Assembly (NCBI RefSeq): GCF_025716875.1
Contig: NZ_JAOVZB010000003.1
Coordinates: 370,147 to 434,146, forward strand
Source: Marinomonas sargassi
GTDB taxonomy: Bacteria > Pseudomonadota > Gammaproteobacteria > Pseudomonadales > Marinomonadaceae
Length of the DNA: 64,000 nucleotides
Direction of reading: 5' to 3'
Position numbers and translations under genes: made by a program
Part shown: piece by piece, positions 1 through 9,810 of the stretch
Position numbering within the stretch: position 1 is the stretch's first letter
Layout: each line of letters opens with the position of its first letter
The notes under the pieces: model-generated
Database searches by the model: none
Told to the model about the DNA's origin: nothing
The model's input: the letters and a program-made list of their open reading frames with translations, nothing else

Positions 1-1563
1 TACTCAGACCTACAAAGCCTTTTTCACAAAAGTCTAGATTTAGTACATAACCTAGAAAAAAGTCGACAACTTTTACTTCAGCAAACGGTTGAATTCGAAA
101 GAGGCTTCTTTCAAGTGTCTATTGCTAAGTCTTTACAGGGTTACGGTATAGAACAAGTAGCTGAGTCAGAAGAAAAATTCAAAGGTTATACCAGTGAACT
201 TATTAACAGTATTAACAATGTTAAGAGCACACTTGCCTCTCTACCTGAGCATGAAGGTTTAGATGTTCTACTTACACAAATCAATGAGCTAGAGCAGCAA
301 CAAGAGGTATTCCTGAAAGCCAGTTTAGATACCTATAGCTGGTGGAAAAAACTCAAAACATTACAAGCCAATAAAGCAAGACGTCTCGCCCTTGCCACCT
401 TAGATACTATCAGCCAACAGATGGAAGAGATTACGCTGGCGATCGATGAATATGATCTAAGTGTTGAGAAAGACCAAGAAGATAATCTTAATCGAAGCAT
501 TATGACGAACTATATCGCAGCAACTATTTTGATTGTTGTCGGTATTACCCTAAGCCTCATCATAGTGAATAGCATTTGTGGCCCTCTTGCTAAAGCCGTT
601 CTACGAGCTAGAGAAATTGCATCAGGAGACTTGATGCAGCCTTTAAGCGATAGCCAGCGTAAAGATGAAGTAGGCATGCTTGAAGTCGCTATGGATAAGC
701 TTGTTTTACAATTAAGAGACATCCTAAAAGATGTGACTGAATCCAGTAATTCACTAACCAGTTCGGCAGTTGAGTTGAACCGAATCACCAACGAATCCTC
801 TCAAATGGTAGATAGCCAGCAAGAAGAAACTAAACTCATTTCTGAGGCCGTTGCTGAGATTCAGGAGAGAGCGGACTATGTTTCAAACTCGACTACGGAT
901 GCTAGTAAAGCCGCCCATGATGCAGAGCAAGCGTCGAAGTTAGGTACGCAAGCCATCAATAACACCATTGAAAGTATTGAGAGTCTAGCGGGTGAAATCT
1001 CTGACTCAGCTGAAGCTATGCAAGAGCTACAAAACAACACCAATGACATAAACAGCATTTTGGGGGTTATTTTAGGCATTGCAGAGCAAACCAACTTACT
1101 AGCACTGAATGCCGCAATTGAAGCTGCGCGTGCTGGTGAACAAGGTCGAGGGTTTGCCGTTGTTGCAGATGAGGTTCGTAATCTGGCACAAAATACTCAA
1201 GAAGCAACACAGCAGATCGAAACCATGATTAACTCCCTTCAAAGCGGTGCTGCTAATGCTGTTAAAGCAATGAACAGCAGCCATGAGCGCTCTATGAATA
1301 CAGTTACTCAAGTAAAAGAAGAGGCAATGTCATTACAAGAGATTAGTCTTTCTGTTTCTAAAATCACCCAAATGAATGATAGCGTTTCTGCTACCACAAC
1401 TGAGCAAGCCACCTTTACAGCGAATGTTACAAACAATGTTTCTAACATTATGGAAATATCGACTGAAACCACTAAGTCCATCCACGCTATCAGTCAGGCA
1501 ACAGATCAGTTAACAAATCTAGCAACTCAGTTATCCAAAAAAGTTCGCTATTTCAATGTCTAA
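1..1563 (+). CDS. Methyl-accepting chemotaxis protein, 5' end cut by window
   Basis: A membrane chemoreceptor that would pass a ligand signal to CheA/CheW. The frame is open from base 1 with no stop, so the start lies outside the window and the GTG at 115 is not the start. What remains is about 520 residues: a helical sensor part, one clear membrane segment near residues 170-191 ([18 protein letters not shown]), a HAMP linker, then the long cytoplasmic coiled coil. The hairpin tip typical of the family ([19 protein letters not shown], then [16 protein letters not shown]) lies at about 1081-1200. I see no C-terminal pentapeptide for CheR/CheB tethering; the protein ends KKVRYFNV. Ligand unknown. 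Confidence 0.95.
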   Translation, partial: YSDLQSLFHKSLDLVHNLEKSRQLLLQQTVEFERGFFQVSIAKSLQGYGIEQVAESEEKFKGYTSELINSINNVKSTLASLPEHEGLDVLLTQINELEQQQEVFLKASLDTYSWWKKLKTLQANKARRLALATLDTISQQMEEITLAIDEYDLSVEKDQEDNLNRSIMTNYIAATILIVVGITLSLIIVNSICGPLAKAVLRAREIASGDLMQPLSDSQRKDEVGMLEVAMDKLVLQLRDILKDVTESSNSLTSSAVELNRITNESSQMVDSQQEETKLISEAVAEIQERADYVSNSTTDASKAAHDAEQASKLGTQAINNTIESIESLAGEISDSAEAMQELQNNTNDINSILGVILGIAEQTNLLALNAAIEAARAGEQGRGFAVVADEVRNLAQNTQEATQQIETMINSLQSGAANAVKAMNSSHERSMNTVTQVKEEAMSLQEISLSVSKITQMNDSVSATTTEQATFTANVTNNVSNIMEISTETTKSIHAISQATDQLTNLATQLSKKVRYFNV

Positions 1564-1619
1564 TAAGACCTGTTAAATTGAGTTTCAGACTTCTTAACAT
1601 TTGAACTCAAAAGCTAAAT

Positions 1620-1646
1620 AAAAAGGAAGCACACTGCTTCCTTTTT
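1620..1646 (+). terminator. Rho-independent terminator after the chemoreceptor gene
   Basis: A 12-bp perfect stem (aaaaaggaagca paired with tgcttccttttt, loop cac) runs into a T-rich tail 57 bases after the stop codon. Confidence 0.85.
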
Positions 1647-1710
1647 CTTTCTTTGAAGTACGTATTTAAAAACATCTGGGCTCCCCCTTTTTTATTTATA
1701 GGAAAAATAT

Positions 1711-2481
1711 ATGTGCCGTTGGTTAGCTTACCAAGGAGAGACCGTCTATCTCGAATCAATATTATTTGAACAAGAACATTCCCTTATCCAACAGAGCCTT
1801 TGTGCGAGAAAGTCTACTGTAACGGTCAATGCTGACGGCTTTGGCTTAGGCTGGTACGACGAGCGAAAAGAGCCCGGTCTTTACCACGAAATTTTACCTG
1901 CGTGGAGTGACTGTAACCTCAAGAACCTTGCCAAACATATTAAAAGCGGCCTGTTCTTTGCCCATGTTCGTTCTTCTACAGGTACGGCAACAAACCGTTC
2001 AAACTGCCACCCTTTTGGTTACAAGAATTGGTTGTTTATGCATAACGGGCAAATTGGAGAATACGAATCCATCCGCTGGCAGCTAGACAGGTTAATTCCT
2101 GAATACCTTTATAACGAGCGCAGAGGCGCAACAGATTCCGAGGTAATTTTCTTATTGATGATTGCCAACGGCTTAGAAGAAGACCCAGAACAAGCCATTA
2201 AGACCACCCTATCTCAAATTTTTAAACTAATGAAAGAAAAGAATATTGAAGAAGCCTTGCGCTTTACGTCTGTACTTTCAGATGGCAATGAGATGATCGC
2301 TGTACGTTATTCTAGCGATGAAAGCGCACCAAGCCTGTATTTCAAACAATACGATGACCATATCGTGATTGGCTCTGAGCCGCTTGAGCTGTCTAACAAA
2401 GATTGGAATAAAGTCCCTTCTGGACACATTGCGAGAATCAAAAACCACAGTTATTGCGCTATGCCGCTTTTTGATGAGTAG
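1711..2481 (+). CDS. Class II glutamine amidotransferase (YafJ-like)
   Basis: A 256-residue stand-alone Ntn-type glutaminase domain. It begins MCRWLAYQG, so Cys2 becomes the N-terminal nucleophile once Met1 is removed, as in class II amidotransferases. Further family signatures are HVRSSTGTATNRSNCHPF and the FMHNGQIG segment that forms the substrate pocket. No synthetase or other acceptor domain is fused, as in E. coli YafJ. The physiological acceptor is not known for this family. It is monocistronic: terminators flank it on both sides. Confidence 0.9.
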   Translation: MCRWLAYQGETVYLESILFEQEHSLIQQSLCARKSTVTVNADGFGLGWYDERKEPGLYHEILPAWSDCNLKNLAKHIKSGLFFAHVRSSTGTATNRSNCHPFGYKNWLFMHNGQIGEYESIRWQLDRLIPEYLYNERRGATDSEVIFLLMIANGLEEDPEQAIKTTLSQIFKLMKEKNIEEALRFTSVLSDGNEMIAVRYSSDESAPSLYFKQYDDHIVIGSEPLELSNKDWNKVPSGHIARIKNHSYCAMPLFDE

Positions 2482-2489
2482 AGACTTTT

Positions 2490-2520
2490 AAAGGCTTTAA
2501 TATCTTATATTAAAGCCTTT
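2490..2520. terminator. Bidirectional terminator between convergent genes
   Basis: A 14-bp perfect inverted repeat (aaaggctttaatat / atattaaagccttt, 3-base loop) sits between the amidotransferase stop and the oxygenase stop. It offers a T-rich arm on both strands. Confidence 0.8.
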
Positions 2521-2540
2521 GGTTGCTAACTCAGCCCACA

Positions 2541-3488
2541 CTATTCTTCTCGGTAAGAATAAGTTGCATCCAAGCGAGCCTTAATCCAGTCCCCACTTAA
2601 GATAGGTTGATATTTTGCTGGCTTATCTACGGAAGCACAGCTCGGTACGCAAGCCACCTCTGTTTCATAGTCAGGCTCCACAAAGAAAGGGAAAGAATAA
2701 CGATGGCTGTCAGACATAGAAGCCCTTACTCTGTGGGCTGTCGATACGTATTCATCATTCGTCCAGTGTTGCATGAGGTCGCCAATATTCACGACTAATG
2801 CATTTTCAATTGGCGTGGCATCTACCCATTCATTTTGGCGATTACGGACTTGTAGGCCACCAATTTGATCCTGTAAAAGCAGAGTCACACAGCCATAGTC
2901 CGTATGGGCTCCCGCGCCATTGTCATGCTCGATATTCGGTCTTGGTGGATAATGGATCATTCTTAATACTGTGACATGGTTCACAAAGCAACGAGTAAAG
3001 AAATCGTCTTTTAAATCTAGTGCTTGAGCCATAGCGGTTAACAACTTCATGGCAATTTCAAAAGCGTCCACATAGTAGTCTTGTAGAACTTCCAGGGTGC
3101 GAGGGTCTTTAGGGTTTTGGTTCGGCCCATACATAGACGGGTATTTTCCGGCTAAAGGGTGATCCGAAGGAAAGTCCAAGGCCATATCAAAAGTTTCTTT
3201 CCAATCCGCATTGCCTGTCTCATCCAGCTGCTCTTCACCTATGCCACCATAGCCACGATGATTCACACTATTGGTAATATCGATTGCGCTCTTTTCTGCT
3301 TGAGGCAGCGCAAAAAAGCGCTTCGCTTCGCGCATTAAAGCCTGCATTTTAGAGGCTGGCATGCCGGTATTCACAAGATAAAAAAAGCCTATTTCTCGAC
3401 AAGCTTTATCTAATGCTTTTATTTCTTTGCTACGCACAGACTCTGTTTCGTGGGTTAGCTTTTCTAAATCAATCAAAGGAATAGACAT
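2541..3488 (-). CDS. 2-oxoglutarate/Fe(II) oxygenase, isopenicillin N synthase-like
   Basis: A 315-residue cytosolic non-haem iron dioxygenase. The N-terminal DIOX_N-like part includes IPLIDLEKL and REIGFFYLVNTGMP. The iron triad is visible as H195 and D197 (GAHTDYG) and H252 (STAHRV). The 2-oxoglutarate-binding R263-x-S265 pair follows (HRYSFPFFVEP). Length and motif order match the bacterial isopenicillin N synthase-like family of unknown substrate, and nothing nearby suggests beta-lactam synthesis. The start has a good ribosome site (aaggaa). It lies 12 bases downstream of the helicase gene, so the two are probably co-transcribed. Confidence 0.9.
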   Translation of the reverse strand: MSIPLIDLEKLTHETESVRSKEIKALDKACREIGFFYLVNTGMPASKMQALMREAKRFFALPQAEKSAIDITNSVNHRGYGGIGEEQLDETGNADWKETFDMALDFPSDHPLAGKYPSMYGPNQNPKDPRTLEVLQDYYVDAFEIAMKLLTAMAQALDLKDDFFTRCFVNHVTVLRMIHYPPRPNIEHDNGAGAHTDYGCVTLLLQDQIGGLQVRNRQNEWVDATPIENALVVNIGDLMQHWTNDEYVSTAHRVRASMSDSHRYSFPFFVEPDYETEVACVPSCASVDKPAKYQPILSGDWIKARLDATYSYREE

Positions 3489-3500
3489 GTTATTTCCTTG

Positions 3501-5810
3501 TTAAGTTCGTGAAGACAATTTAATCAGTTGCGTGTGTTTGGGGTTAAAACGTTTCAACCCAAGATCACCAAAATCGACAAAAATCATGTATTTACCACTT
3601 TGCTCCTGCCTGACAACAACGCCTTGGCCAAATTGGTCGTGGCGTACCTTATCACCCGGCTTAAGTTTGCTCTGACTTTCCATCTGATGGCGAAAGGTAA
3701 GCTTAGGTGAAGGTTCCACTCGACTCAGATAACGCTGGAACACATCCCCTTTTGCCGTATTAATGGCCTTATCAGAATGCAGATTTGATGCCAGATCAGC
3801 ATTTTCCCAAGCATCACAAATCTGACTTACCGCGTGGGGTTGGGACTCAAAGACAAACCGAGATAAGGAATGGCTTTTACGAGACTCATTGGGAATATCG
3901 CCCTGCTGCATTTGTTTTTTGTCTGCTTTAGATGGAGCCTCAAGAAGCACAAGTTTCTTTTTCGCTCTTGTTATGGCCACATAAAACAAGCGCCTTTCTG
4001 ATGCCATATCACTGGCAGCTTGCTTATCGATAGCACTTAGATCTTCTTCATAATAAGGGAAGCGCCCTTCTTGTAAACCAGATAAAAGCACCATGTCGAA
4101 CTCTAGGCCTTTGGACTTATGGATCGTCATGAGGTGTACACCATGACTATCATCTCGCTGGGTTTCATTCAAACTTGATAGCTGCTTTAAAATACTGGCA
4201 GCGTCTCCTCCCACACCACGAACATAGCCGATAAAAGCTTCGCAAGTGGCTATTTTTTCTTGGCTTTGAATGTCTTTATTACTGGTGCTTTCAAAATAAC
4301 GATATATCCCTAGCTTTTCTAGGGTATGCGTCAGACCTTGAGCAGGGTCGCTCGCATAAAGCGTAAGGCTACGAAGCCAATCAGCTCGTTCATACAACTT
4401 TTTAGCCCGCCAACCTTCCGAGGCATCGGCTAGAGTTTCAATAATTTGTGGCAACAAATGGGGGGACTGTTTGGCTTGCTGAATAAAGCGCTTACGCTGG
4501 TCAATTGACCCACCTAGGCTAGGAACAGTGAGCAGGCATTCAATATCCTCTAATTTGAAGAACATCTTAGGGTTTTCAAGCGCTCCTGCCATGATGGCTA
4601 AGTAGGCCATGAGCATACGGATTTGACGGTTCTCTAATAAGGGGGAATCCCCGTGTAGCTGGTAAGGCACACCTTTATGCATAAGCGCCAACTGGACAGG
4701 CACCATATCACTGTATAGGCGAGATAAGACGACAGCATCTTGCAGCGCTCCACCTTCATCAAGCCAAACTTTAAGTTCACTGAGTAACGCCCTTCCCGTT
4801 TTTTCATAGCGGGCAAAAGACACATGGGTCGACTCTCCCATGCCTAGTACTAGAGCATTCGGGTCATTCTCTGTAATAACACTGGAAGACATTAAGCCAA
4901 CTGAGTGCCCAAAGCGAAAACTCGTACTCAAAGGATAACAGGCCACAGATGCAAAATCTTGGTCAAATTGGGAAGCCATAATCTCTGGGCTAGCACCGCG
5001 CCACTCGTATATGCATTGCTGCACATCGCCTACTATCATCCACTGGCAAGGGGGCAGAAAAAGCTTTTTCAGTAGCTCATACTGACAAGGGTTTATGTCT
5101 TGAAACTCATCAATTAATAAATAACGAAAATTGGGTAACAAGGCTCGAACTCGTTCAAGATTCTCATCATCCAAGCCCTTAATTAACTCGAAAGGGTCAC
5201 TCAATAGATCAGCGAAAAAGCGTATATTATTTCGCTTCCTTAACGCTTCTAACTCTTCATATAACGCAGGGTAGAAATTTCTGTCTTTTGACCAGCTTAA
5301 AGACTCAAAAACGTCGCTTGCAGAAAGGTCAGAGGCTTTTACTAGATCAATGAAAAGTAACACTTCTTCTAGCCAATCTTTTTCATCTTGAATGGCTATT
5401 TTCTCGCCTTTGCGAATTAAGCGCTGTAAGGCTTCGCGCAGCAACTTTACCAAACTAAAGTCATCGGTTAGTAATTTAGCGGATGGCAACCAAGATTGCT
5501 GCTCCAAACGTCGGCAAAACTTCATACCAAAAGCATGGAAAGTCATCACACTAGGTGAACGACGGTGGCCCGATGCTGTAAGTTGGGCGCTCAAACGTTC
5601 AGAGAACTCGGTTTGCGCACTTTTATTGAACATAAAGATGCCGATTTCGGAAGGATCGATACCTTGCTCTAGCAAGTATTCCACTCTCGATATGAGCGTA
5701 GTGGTTTTACCAGCTCCCGCCACCGCAATGACTTTAGCAGGCGCTGAAAGCTCATGATAAACAACGTCTTGCTGTTCTTTGGTTAACTGTGTTCGGTACG
5801 ATTTTTTCAA
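3501..5810 (-). CDS. UvrD/Rep-family superfamily 1 DNA helicase
   Basis: A 769-residue ATP-dependent 3'-5' DNA helicase. Motif I is GAGKT at residues 32-36, motif II is LLIDEFQDINP, motif III is VGDVQQCIYEWRGA, and later motifs include LMTIHKSKGLEF and RRLFYVAITRAKKKL. The C-terminal tail (GDKVRHDQFGQGVVV) is the Tudor-like polymerase-interacting segment found in UvrD/PcrA. Divergence from canonical UvrD suggests an additional paralogue, but I cannot decide this without the genome. It heads a two-gene unit with the oxygenase. Confidence 0.92.
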   Translation of the reverse strand: MKKSYRTQLTKEQQDVVYHELSAPAKVIAVAGAGKTTTLISRVEYLLEQGIDPSEIGIFMFNKSAQTEFSERLSAQLTASGHRRSPSVMTFHAFGMKFCRRLEQQSWLPSAKLLTDDFSLVKLLREALQRLIRKGEKIAIQDEKDWLEEVLLFIDLVKASDLSASDVFESLSWSKDRNFYPALYEELEALRKRNNIRFFADLLSDPFELIKGLDDENLERVRALLPNFRYLLIDEFQDINPCQYELLKKLFLPPCQWMIVGDVQQCIYEWRGASPEIMASQFDQDFASVACYPLSTSFRFGHSVGLMSSSVITENDPNALVLGMGESTHVSFARYEKTGRALLSELKVWLDEGGALQDAVVLSRLYSDMVPVQLALMHKGVPYQLHGDSPLLENRQIRMLMAYLAIMAGALENPKMFFKLEDIECLLTVPSLGGSIDQRKRFIQQAKQSPHLLPQIIETLADASEGWRAKKLYERADWLRSLTLYASDPAQGLTHTLEKLGIYRYFESTSNKDIQSQEKIATCEAFIGYVRGVGGDAASILKQLSSLNETQRDDSHGVHLMTIHKSKGLEFDMVLLSGLQEGRFPYYEEDLSAIDKQAASDMASERRLFYVAITRAKKKLVLLEAPSKADKKQMQQGDIPNESRKSHSLSRFVFESQPHAVSQICDAWENADLASNLHSDKAINTAKGDVFQRYLSRVEPSPKLTFRHQMESQSKLKPGDKVRHDQFGQGVVVRQEQSGKYMIFVDFGDLGLKRFNPKHTQLIKLSSRT

Positions 5811-6031
5811 AATGAGACACTAGAATCAAAACAGAATGGAAGCGAAGTAAATGACCTTAAATACTGAGAAATACTTCACTGAATAAAACCAGCAACATGT
5901 TACGCTAAAGCCTATTTAATCAAAAGCCATTAGAGGCAACACGCTTAAACAAAAAATTGCCTATAAATTCTGTAATAATTTTTGATGTACACCGTCTAAC
6001 CTTTATTAGAACAATTAATTAGGAGATAGGA

Positions 6032-7231
6032 ATGAAAAAAACCTTTGCTGCGGCTTCCATTGCAACCGCTTTATTATGTACCAGCCTAAATAGCCAAGCG
6101 GCTTGGCAAGACACGCTATCCGAAGCAAGCGGGCAAACGGTTTATTTCAATGCATGGGGCGGATCAGACAATATCAATAACTACATAATGTGGGCCGCAG
6201 ATCGCATCAAAGCAGAATACAATGTCACCTTAAAACACGTTAAGTTAACGGACACAGCTGATGCGGTTAACCGAGTACTTGCCGAAAAAGCAGCCAATAA
6301 AAACGATAACGGCTCTGTAGATCTCATCTGGATTAATGGTGAAAACTTTCGATCCATGAAAAACAACCAATTACTCCACGGGCCCTTTAGTCAGGGCTTA
6401 CCTAACTTTTCTCAGTATGTAGATGAAAATGCCCGCCAAAGTTTATCGCAAGATTTTGGAACACCTGTAGAAGGTATGGAATCCCCATGGGGCATGGCAC
6501 AAGTCGTCTTTATGCATGATACCGAGACGCTAGAAAGTCCGCCTAAATCCATTGCCAACCTATTAACGTACGCTAAAGCGAACCCTGGAAGAATCACCTA
6601 TCCTGAGCCGCCACAATTTCTAGGTTCCACTTTTTTGAAACAAGCTCTATATGAATTAACAAATAACAAAGAAGCGCTATCTCAACCGGTAGATACTGTT
6701 GATTTCAACAAGGTTACTGCCCCTCTTTGGGGTTACCTAGATGACCTACACTCAGTTGCATGGCGAAACGGGCAACGCTTCCCATCAGGCTCAGAAGAAA
6801 TGATACGCCTATTAGATGACCAAGAGATTGATATTGCTTTTAGTTTTGATGTTTCATCGGCTACCGTACAAATCAATGAAGGCAATTTGCCTGAGTCTGT
6901 TCGTACCTATGTATTTGATGGCGGCACTATAGGTAATACTCACTTTTTAGCCATTCCTTATAACAGTGGCGTAAAAGCGGGCGCAGAGGTAGTCGCCAAC
7001 TTCTTCCTTTCACCAGAAGCTCAGGTAGAAAAACAGAAACCTGCAGTTTGGGGAGATTTAAGCGTGTTGTCCTACGACAAGCTCACGGCAAAAGACAAAG
7101 CTAAATTTGAGGCATTACCTAAGGGCATTGCAACACTAAGCATTGAAGAGCTTGGGAAATCTCTACCAGAGCCACATAGCAGCTGGGTGGATGCTTTGGA
7201 GAAAGAGTGGCGTAGCCGTTACGCAAAGTAA
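6032..7231 (+). CDS. ynjB: ABC transporter substrate-binding protein, YnjB-like
   Basis: A 399-residue periplasmic binding protein. The first 23 residues are a Sec signal peptide (MKKTFAAASIATALLCTSLNSQAA) and a strong ribosome site (ttaggagatagg) precedes the start. The mature part resembles the iron/thiamine/polyamine binding-protein class with the YnjB signature VYFNAWGGSDNINNYI. It is followed by a fused permease and an ATPase, exactly the E. coli ynjBCD arrangement. The substrate of YnjBCD is not settled. No riboswitch of a known class is visible in the 220-base leader. Confidence 0.88.
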   Translation: MKKTFAAASIATALLCTSLNSQAAWQDTLSEASGQTVYFNAWGGSDNINNYIMWAADRIKAEYNVTLKHVKLTDTADAVNRVLAEKAANKNDNGSVDLIWINGENFRSMKNNQLLHGPFSQGLPNFSQYVDENARQSLSQDFGTPVEGMESPWGMAQVVFMHDTETLESPPKSIANLLTYAKANPGRITYPEPPQFLGSTFLKQALYELTNNKEALSQPVDTVDFNKVTAPLWGYLDDLHSVAWRNGQRFPSGSEEMIRLLDDQEIDIAFSFDVSSATVQINEGNLPESVRTYVFDGGTIGNTHFLAIPYNSGVKAGAEVVANFFLSPEAQVEKQKPAVWGDLSVLSYDKLTAKDKAKFEALPKGIATLSIEELGKSLPEPHSSWVDALEKEWRSRYAK

Positions 7232-7280
7232 TTTGACTAAAGGTTATTTAAGTAAATAACTATTAAACTAAAAATAATGA

Positions 7281-7336
7281 GCAAGCAAACGTTTCGTCAA
7301 GGTTAATATCAGCAGCTTTGAAAAGCGTTTGTTTGC
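7281..7336 (+). promoter_or_regulatory. Intercistronic hairpin between ynjB and ynjC
   Basis: An 11-bp inverted repeat with one mismatch (gcaagcaaacg / cgtttgtttgc) lies in the 165-base gap. There is no T-run, so it more likely stabilises the ynjB transcript or causes partial termination. Such hairpins commonly lie after binding-protein genes and keep the binding protein in excess over the permease. Confidence 0.5.
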
Positions 7337-7396
7337 TATGTTGATCTAATTAGACCCAAGACTGCAAACACAGCTTTCATATATTAAAGACATAAA

Positions 7397-9130
7397 ATGC
7401 CACTAACACATACTCGCTGGATAACCGCTGTTCTTGCTTCATTGATGATTTTTCCAATCTTCATTGGTCTAATTGGCACCCTATTGCCTGCTTTTCAATT
7501 TCTTCCACCTATTGGAGAATATCAGTTCTCTCTTACTCCTTGGGTAAATTTATTCTCTAACCAAGAATTTTATTCCAGCTTAAAACTTACTTTAGTGACT
7601 GGCATTGTCGCACCGCTCATTTCCCTGTGGTTTGCACTTTCGCTCGTAGTTTGGGGACATGACAAACGTTTCTTTCGAACAATAGAAAGTCTACTTTCCC
7701 CTATTCTTGCTGTACCACATGCAGCCATTGCGATTGGTTTGCTCTTTTTACTCAGCCCGTCTGGCTGGCTTGTTCGCTTATTCAGCCCTTGGCTCACAGG
7801 GTTCGAGCGCCCTCCTAATTGGATTACCGTTCAAGACCCTTATGGTCTGTCTTTGGTTTTTGCTCTTGCCATTAAGGAAATGCCTTATTTACTTTTCGTT
7901 ATCTTAGCCGCACTAAAAGGCCTGAAAGTAAAAGAAAGTTTACAAGTCGGACAAAGCCTAGGGTATGGTCGCTTCACATTATGGCGCAAAGTATTAATTC
8001 CTCAGATCTACCCCTTAATTCGTCTACCCATTTTTATTGTGGTGGCTTTTAGTTTAACTGTGGTTGATTTAGCTTTAGTGATCGGCCCTAATACCCCATC
8101 TACTCTTGCAGTCACCCTATATCGTTGGTTTAACAACCCTGATTTATCTTTAAGGTTAATGGCTAGTGCTGGTGCTATCTTTCTGATGCTCGTTATTGCA
8201 CTGGTCTTAGTTGGCTGGGAAACAATTCATCGAGTGTTCAGTCGAATAACTCGTGCAGAAAGGGGAAATGGTAAACGTAGGGGCTTAACCGATGGTCTGT
8301 TACACCTGGGGGCTTATTTAAGCATAGTGACTTTGGCCAGCGCTTTTGTTGCTTTGTTGGTTTTGCCTATTTGGGCGCTAGCAAAACGTTGGCGCTTTCC
8401 AGATGCCTTACCTTCAAAGTGGACATGGGACAATATCGAACGTGCCAAGCCCCTATTATTTGAGCTAACGAGTAACACTCTAAGCATTGCTTTACTTTCG
8501 ACTATTATTGCCTGCGCGGTTAGTTTAGTAATGTTGGAAACAAAGCGTATTAGCTACCAAAAATCACCTTCAACAAGCAACAATCATGTATTTGATTGGC
8601 TCATTTATATTCCTATTCTACTGCCGCAAATTGGCTTTTTGTTTGGTTTACATGTTCTGCTTATCTATCTCGACCTCAATGGAAACTTCTACACTATTGT
8701 CGCTTTACACATAATGTATGTGTTGCCTTATGTTTATTTAACGTTGAAAGGACCCTACTTAGCCTATAACGAAGACTACCTTCTAGAAGCCAACCGCCTA
8801 AAATATCACCCTTGGCGTCACTATCTTGTTGTGAAGTTGGCTATGCTGAGGCCTGCGTTATTAACAGCGTTTGCCATGGGATTCTCTGTCAGTGTTGCTC
8901 AATATTTACCGACTCTTATTGCGGGTGAAGGCCGTTACAGTACACTCACTACAGAAGCCGTCGCTCGAGCCGCCTCTGGTGACAGGAAGCAAGTAGGCAG
9001 CATGGCTCTGTTGCAGGCTCTCTTCCCTGTTCTTGTTTTTTGGTTAGCTCAATATATTCCCTCTCGCTGGACAAAATGGCGCCTAACGCTGATCTGCTTT
9101 TTCAGTAAGGATAAACAATGCTCAGAGTAA
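7397..9130 (+). CDS. ynjC: ABC transporter permease, two fused membrane halves (YnjC-like)
   Basis: A 577-residue inner-membrane protein with two tandem binding-protein-dependent permease domains, about residues 1-290 and 300-577, each with several membrane segments. EAA-type loops that contact the ATPase are visible: QVGQSLGYGRFTLWRKVLIPQ in the first half and a LEANRLKYHPWRHYLVVK segment in the second. The fused form matches E. coli YnjC, and this copy is somewhat longer. It overlaps ynjD by 13 bases. Confidence 0.88.
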   Translation: MPLTHTRWITAVLASLMIFPIFIGLIGTLLPAFQFLPPIGEYQFSLTPWVNLFSNQEFYSSLKLTLVTGIVAPLISLWFALSLVVWGHDKRFFRTIESLLSPILAVPHAAIAIGLLFLLSPSGWLVRLFSPWLTGFERPPNWITVQDPYGLSLVFALAIKEMPYLLFVILAALKGLKVKESLQVGQSLGYGRFTLWRKVLIPQIYPLIRLPIFIVVAFSLTVVDLALVIGPNTPSTLAVTLYRWFNNPDLSLRLMASAGAIFLMLVIALVLVGWETIHRVFSRITRAERGNGKRRGLTDGLLHLGAYLSIVTLASAFVALLVLPIWALAKRWRFPDALPSKWTWDNIERAKPLLFELTSNTLSIALLSTIIACAVSLVMLETKRISYQKSPSTSNNHVFDWLIYIPILLPQIGFLFGLHVLLIYLDLNGNFYTIVALHIMYVLPYVYLTLKGPYLAYNEDYLLEANRLKYHPWRHYLVVKLAMLRPALLTAFAMGFSVSVAQYLPTLIAGEGRYSTLTTEAVARAASGDRKQVGSMALLQALFPVLVFWLAQYIPSRWTKWRLTLICFFSKDKQCSE

Positions 9131-9753
9131 AAGATTTTTCTTTATCGACACCCAATAAAACGCTAATTGAAGCGTTAAGTTTTGATATTGAGAAAGGACA
9201 GGTTTTGTCTTTAATGGGTCCCAGCGGTATTGGTAAATCGAGCTTATTACACTACTTGAGTGGTCATTTAGCCAACTCACTACAGGCGACTGGTGAGGTG
9301 TTTTTAGATGATATCAGCTTACACGACAAGCCTGCGGAACAACGAAAAGTCGGGCTATTACAGCAATCTCCATTATTATTCCCACACATGAGTATTATGG
9401 AAAACCTACTCTTTGCCATCCCAGAAAACAAGCCCAAAAAAGTACGCAAGGCCTTAGCAATAGAAGCATTAGAAAAGCTCAAGATTCGAGATAAGGCCAA
9501 TGCCCTACCTAATGAGTTATCTGGTGGACAACAAGCCCGCGTTGCCTTACTACGGACACTCTTAGCGGAGCCAAATTACTTATTATTAGATGAGCCTTTT
9601 AGTAAATTAGACCCAGCCCTAAGGCGTGATGTACGGGCTTTTGTGCTGACAGAAATACGCCAAGCAAATATACCTGCACTCTTAGTCACTCACGATGAAA
9701 AAGATGCTGAGGCTATGGAAGGAAACAGCCTTTACTTGAGTCCTTTAATATAA
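9118..9753 (+). CDS. ynjD: ABC transporter ATP-binding protein, YnjD-like
   Basis: A 211-residue ATPase. Walker A is GPSGIGKSS, the Q-loop region is GLLQQSPLLFPHMS, the signature is LSGGQQARVALLR, Walker B is YLLLDEPFSKLDP, and the switch histidine is in LLVTHDEKDAE. It is short, with no regulatory extension. Its start lies inside ynjC, so the two are translationally coupled. With YnjB and YnjC it forms a complete importer. Confidence 0.9.
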   Translation: MLRVKDFSLSTPNKTLIEALSFDIEKGQVLSLMGPSGIGKSSLLHYLSGHLANSLQATGEVFLDDISLHDKPAEQRKVGLLQQSPLLFPHMSIMENLLFAIPENKPKKVRKALAIEALEKLKIRDKANALPNELSGGQQARVALLRTLLAEPNYLLLDEPFSKLDPALRRDVRAFVLTEIRQANIPALLVTHDEKDAEAMEGNSLYLSPLI

Positions 9754-9780
9754 GTGGATAAATTTTTTTATAAGAAAAAT

Positions 9781-9804
9781 TGCTGATTAGACACGAAATC
9801 AGCA
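9781..9804. terminator. Terminator between ynjD and the GGDEF-EAL gene
   Basis: An 8-bp stem (tgctgatt / aatcagca) is followed by a T-rich run on the plus strand and preceded by A-rich sequence. It lies between two convergent genes and could serve both. Confidence 0.7.
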
Positions 9805-9810
9805 CTTTCT

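Noticed and set aside
2541..3488. Isopenicillin N synthase proper, implying beta-lactam synthesis
   Set aside because: Only the fold and iron/2-oxoglutarate motifs match. The RxS pair indicates a 2-oxoglutarate-dependent enzyme and no peptide synthetase or other antibiotic genes are nearby.
5811..6031. A riboswitch before the YnjBCD-type transporter
   Set aside because: I looked for TPP-type and other familiar conserved cores in the 220-base leader and found none.
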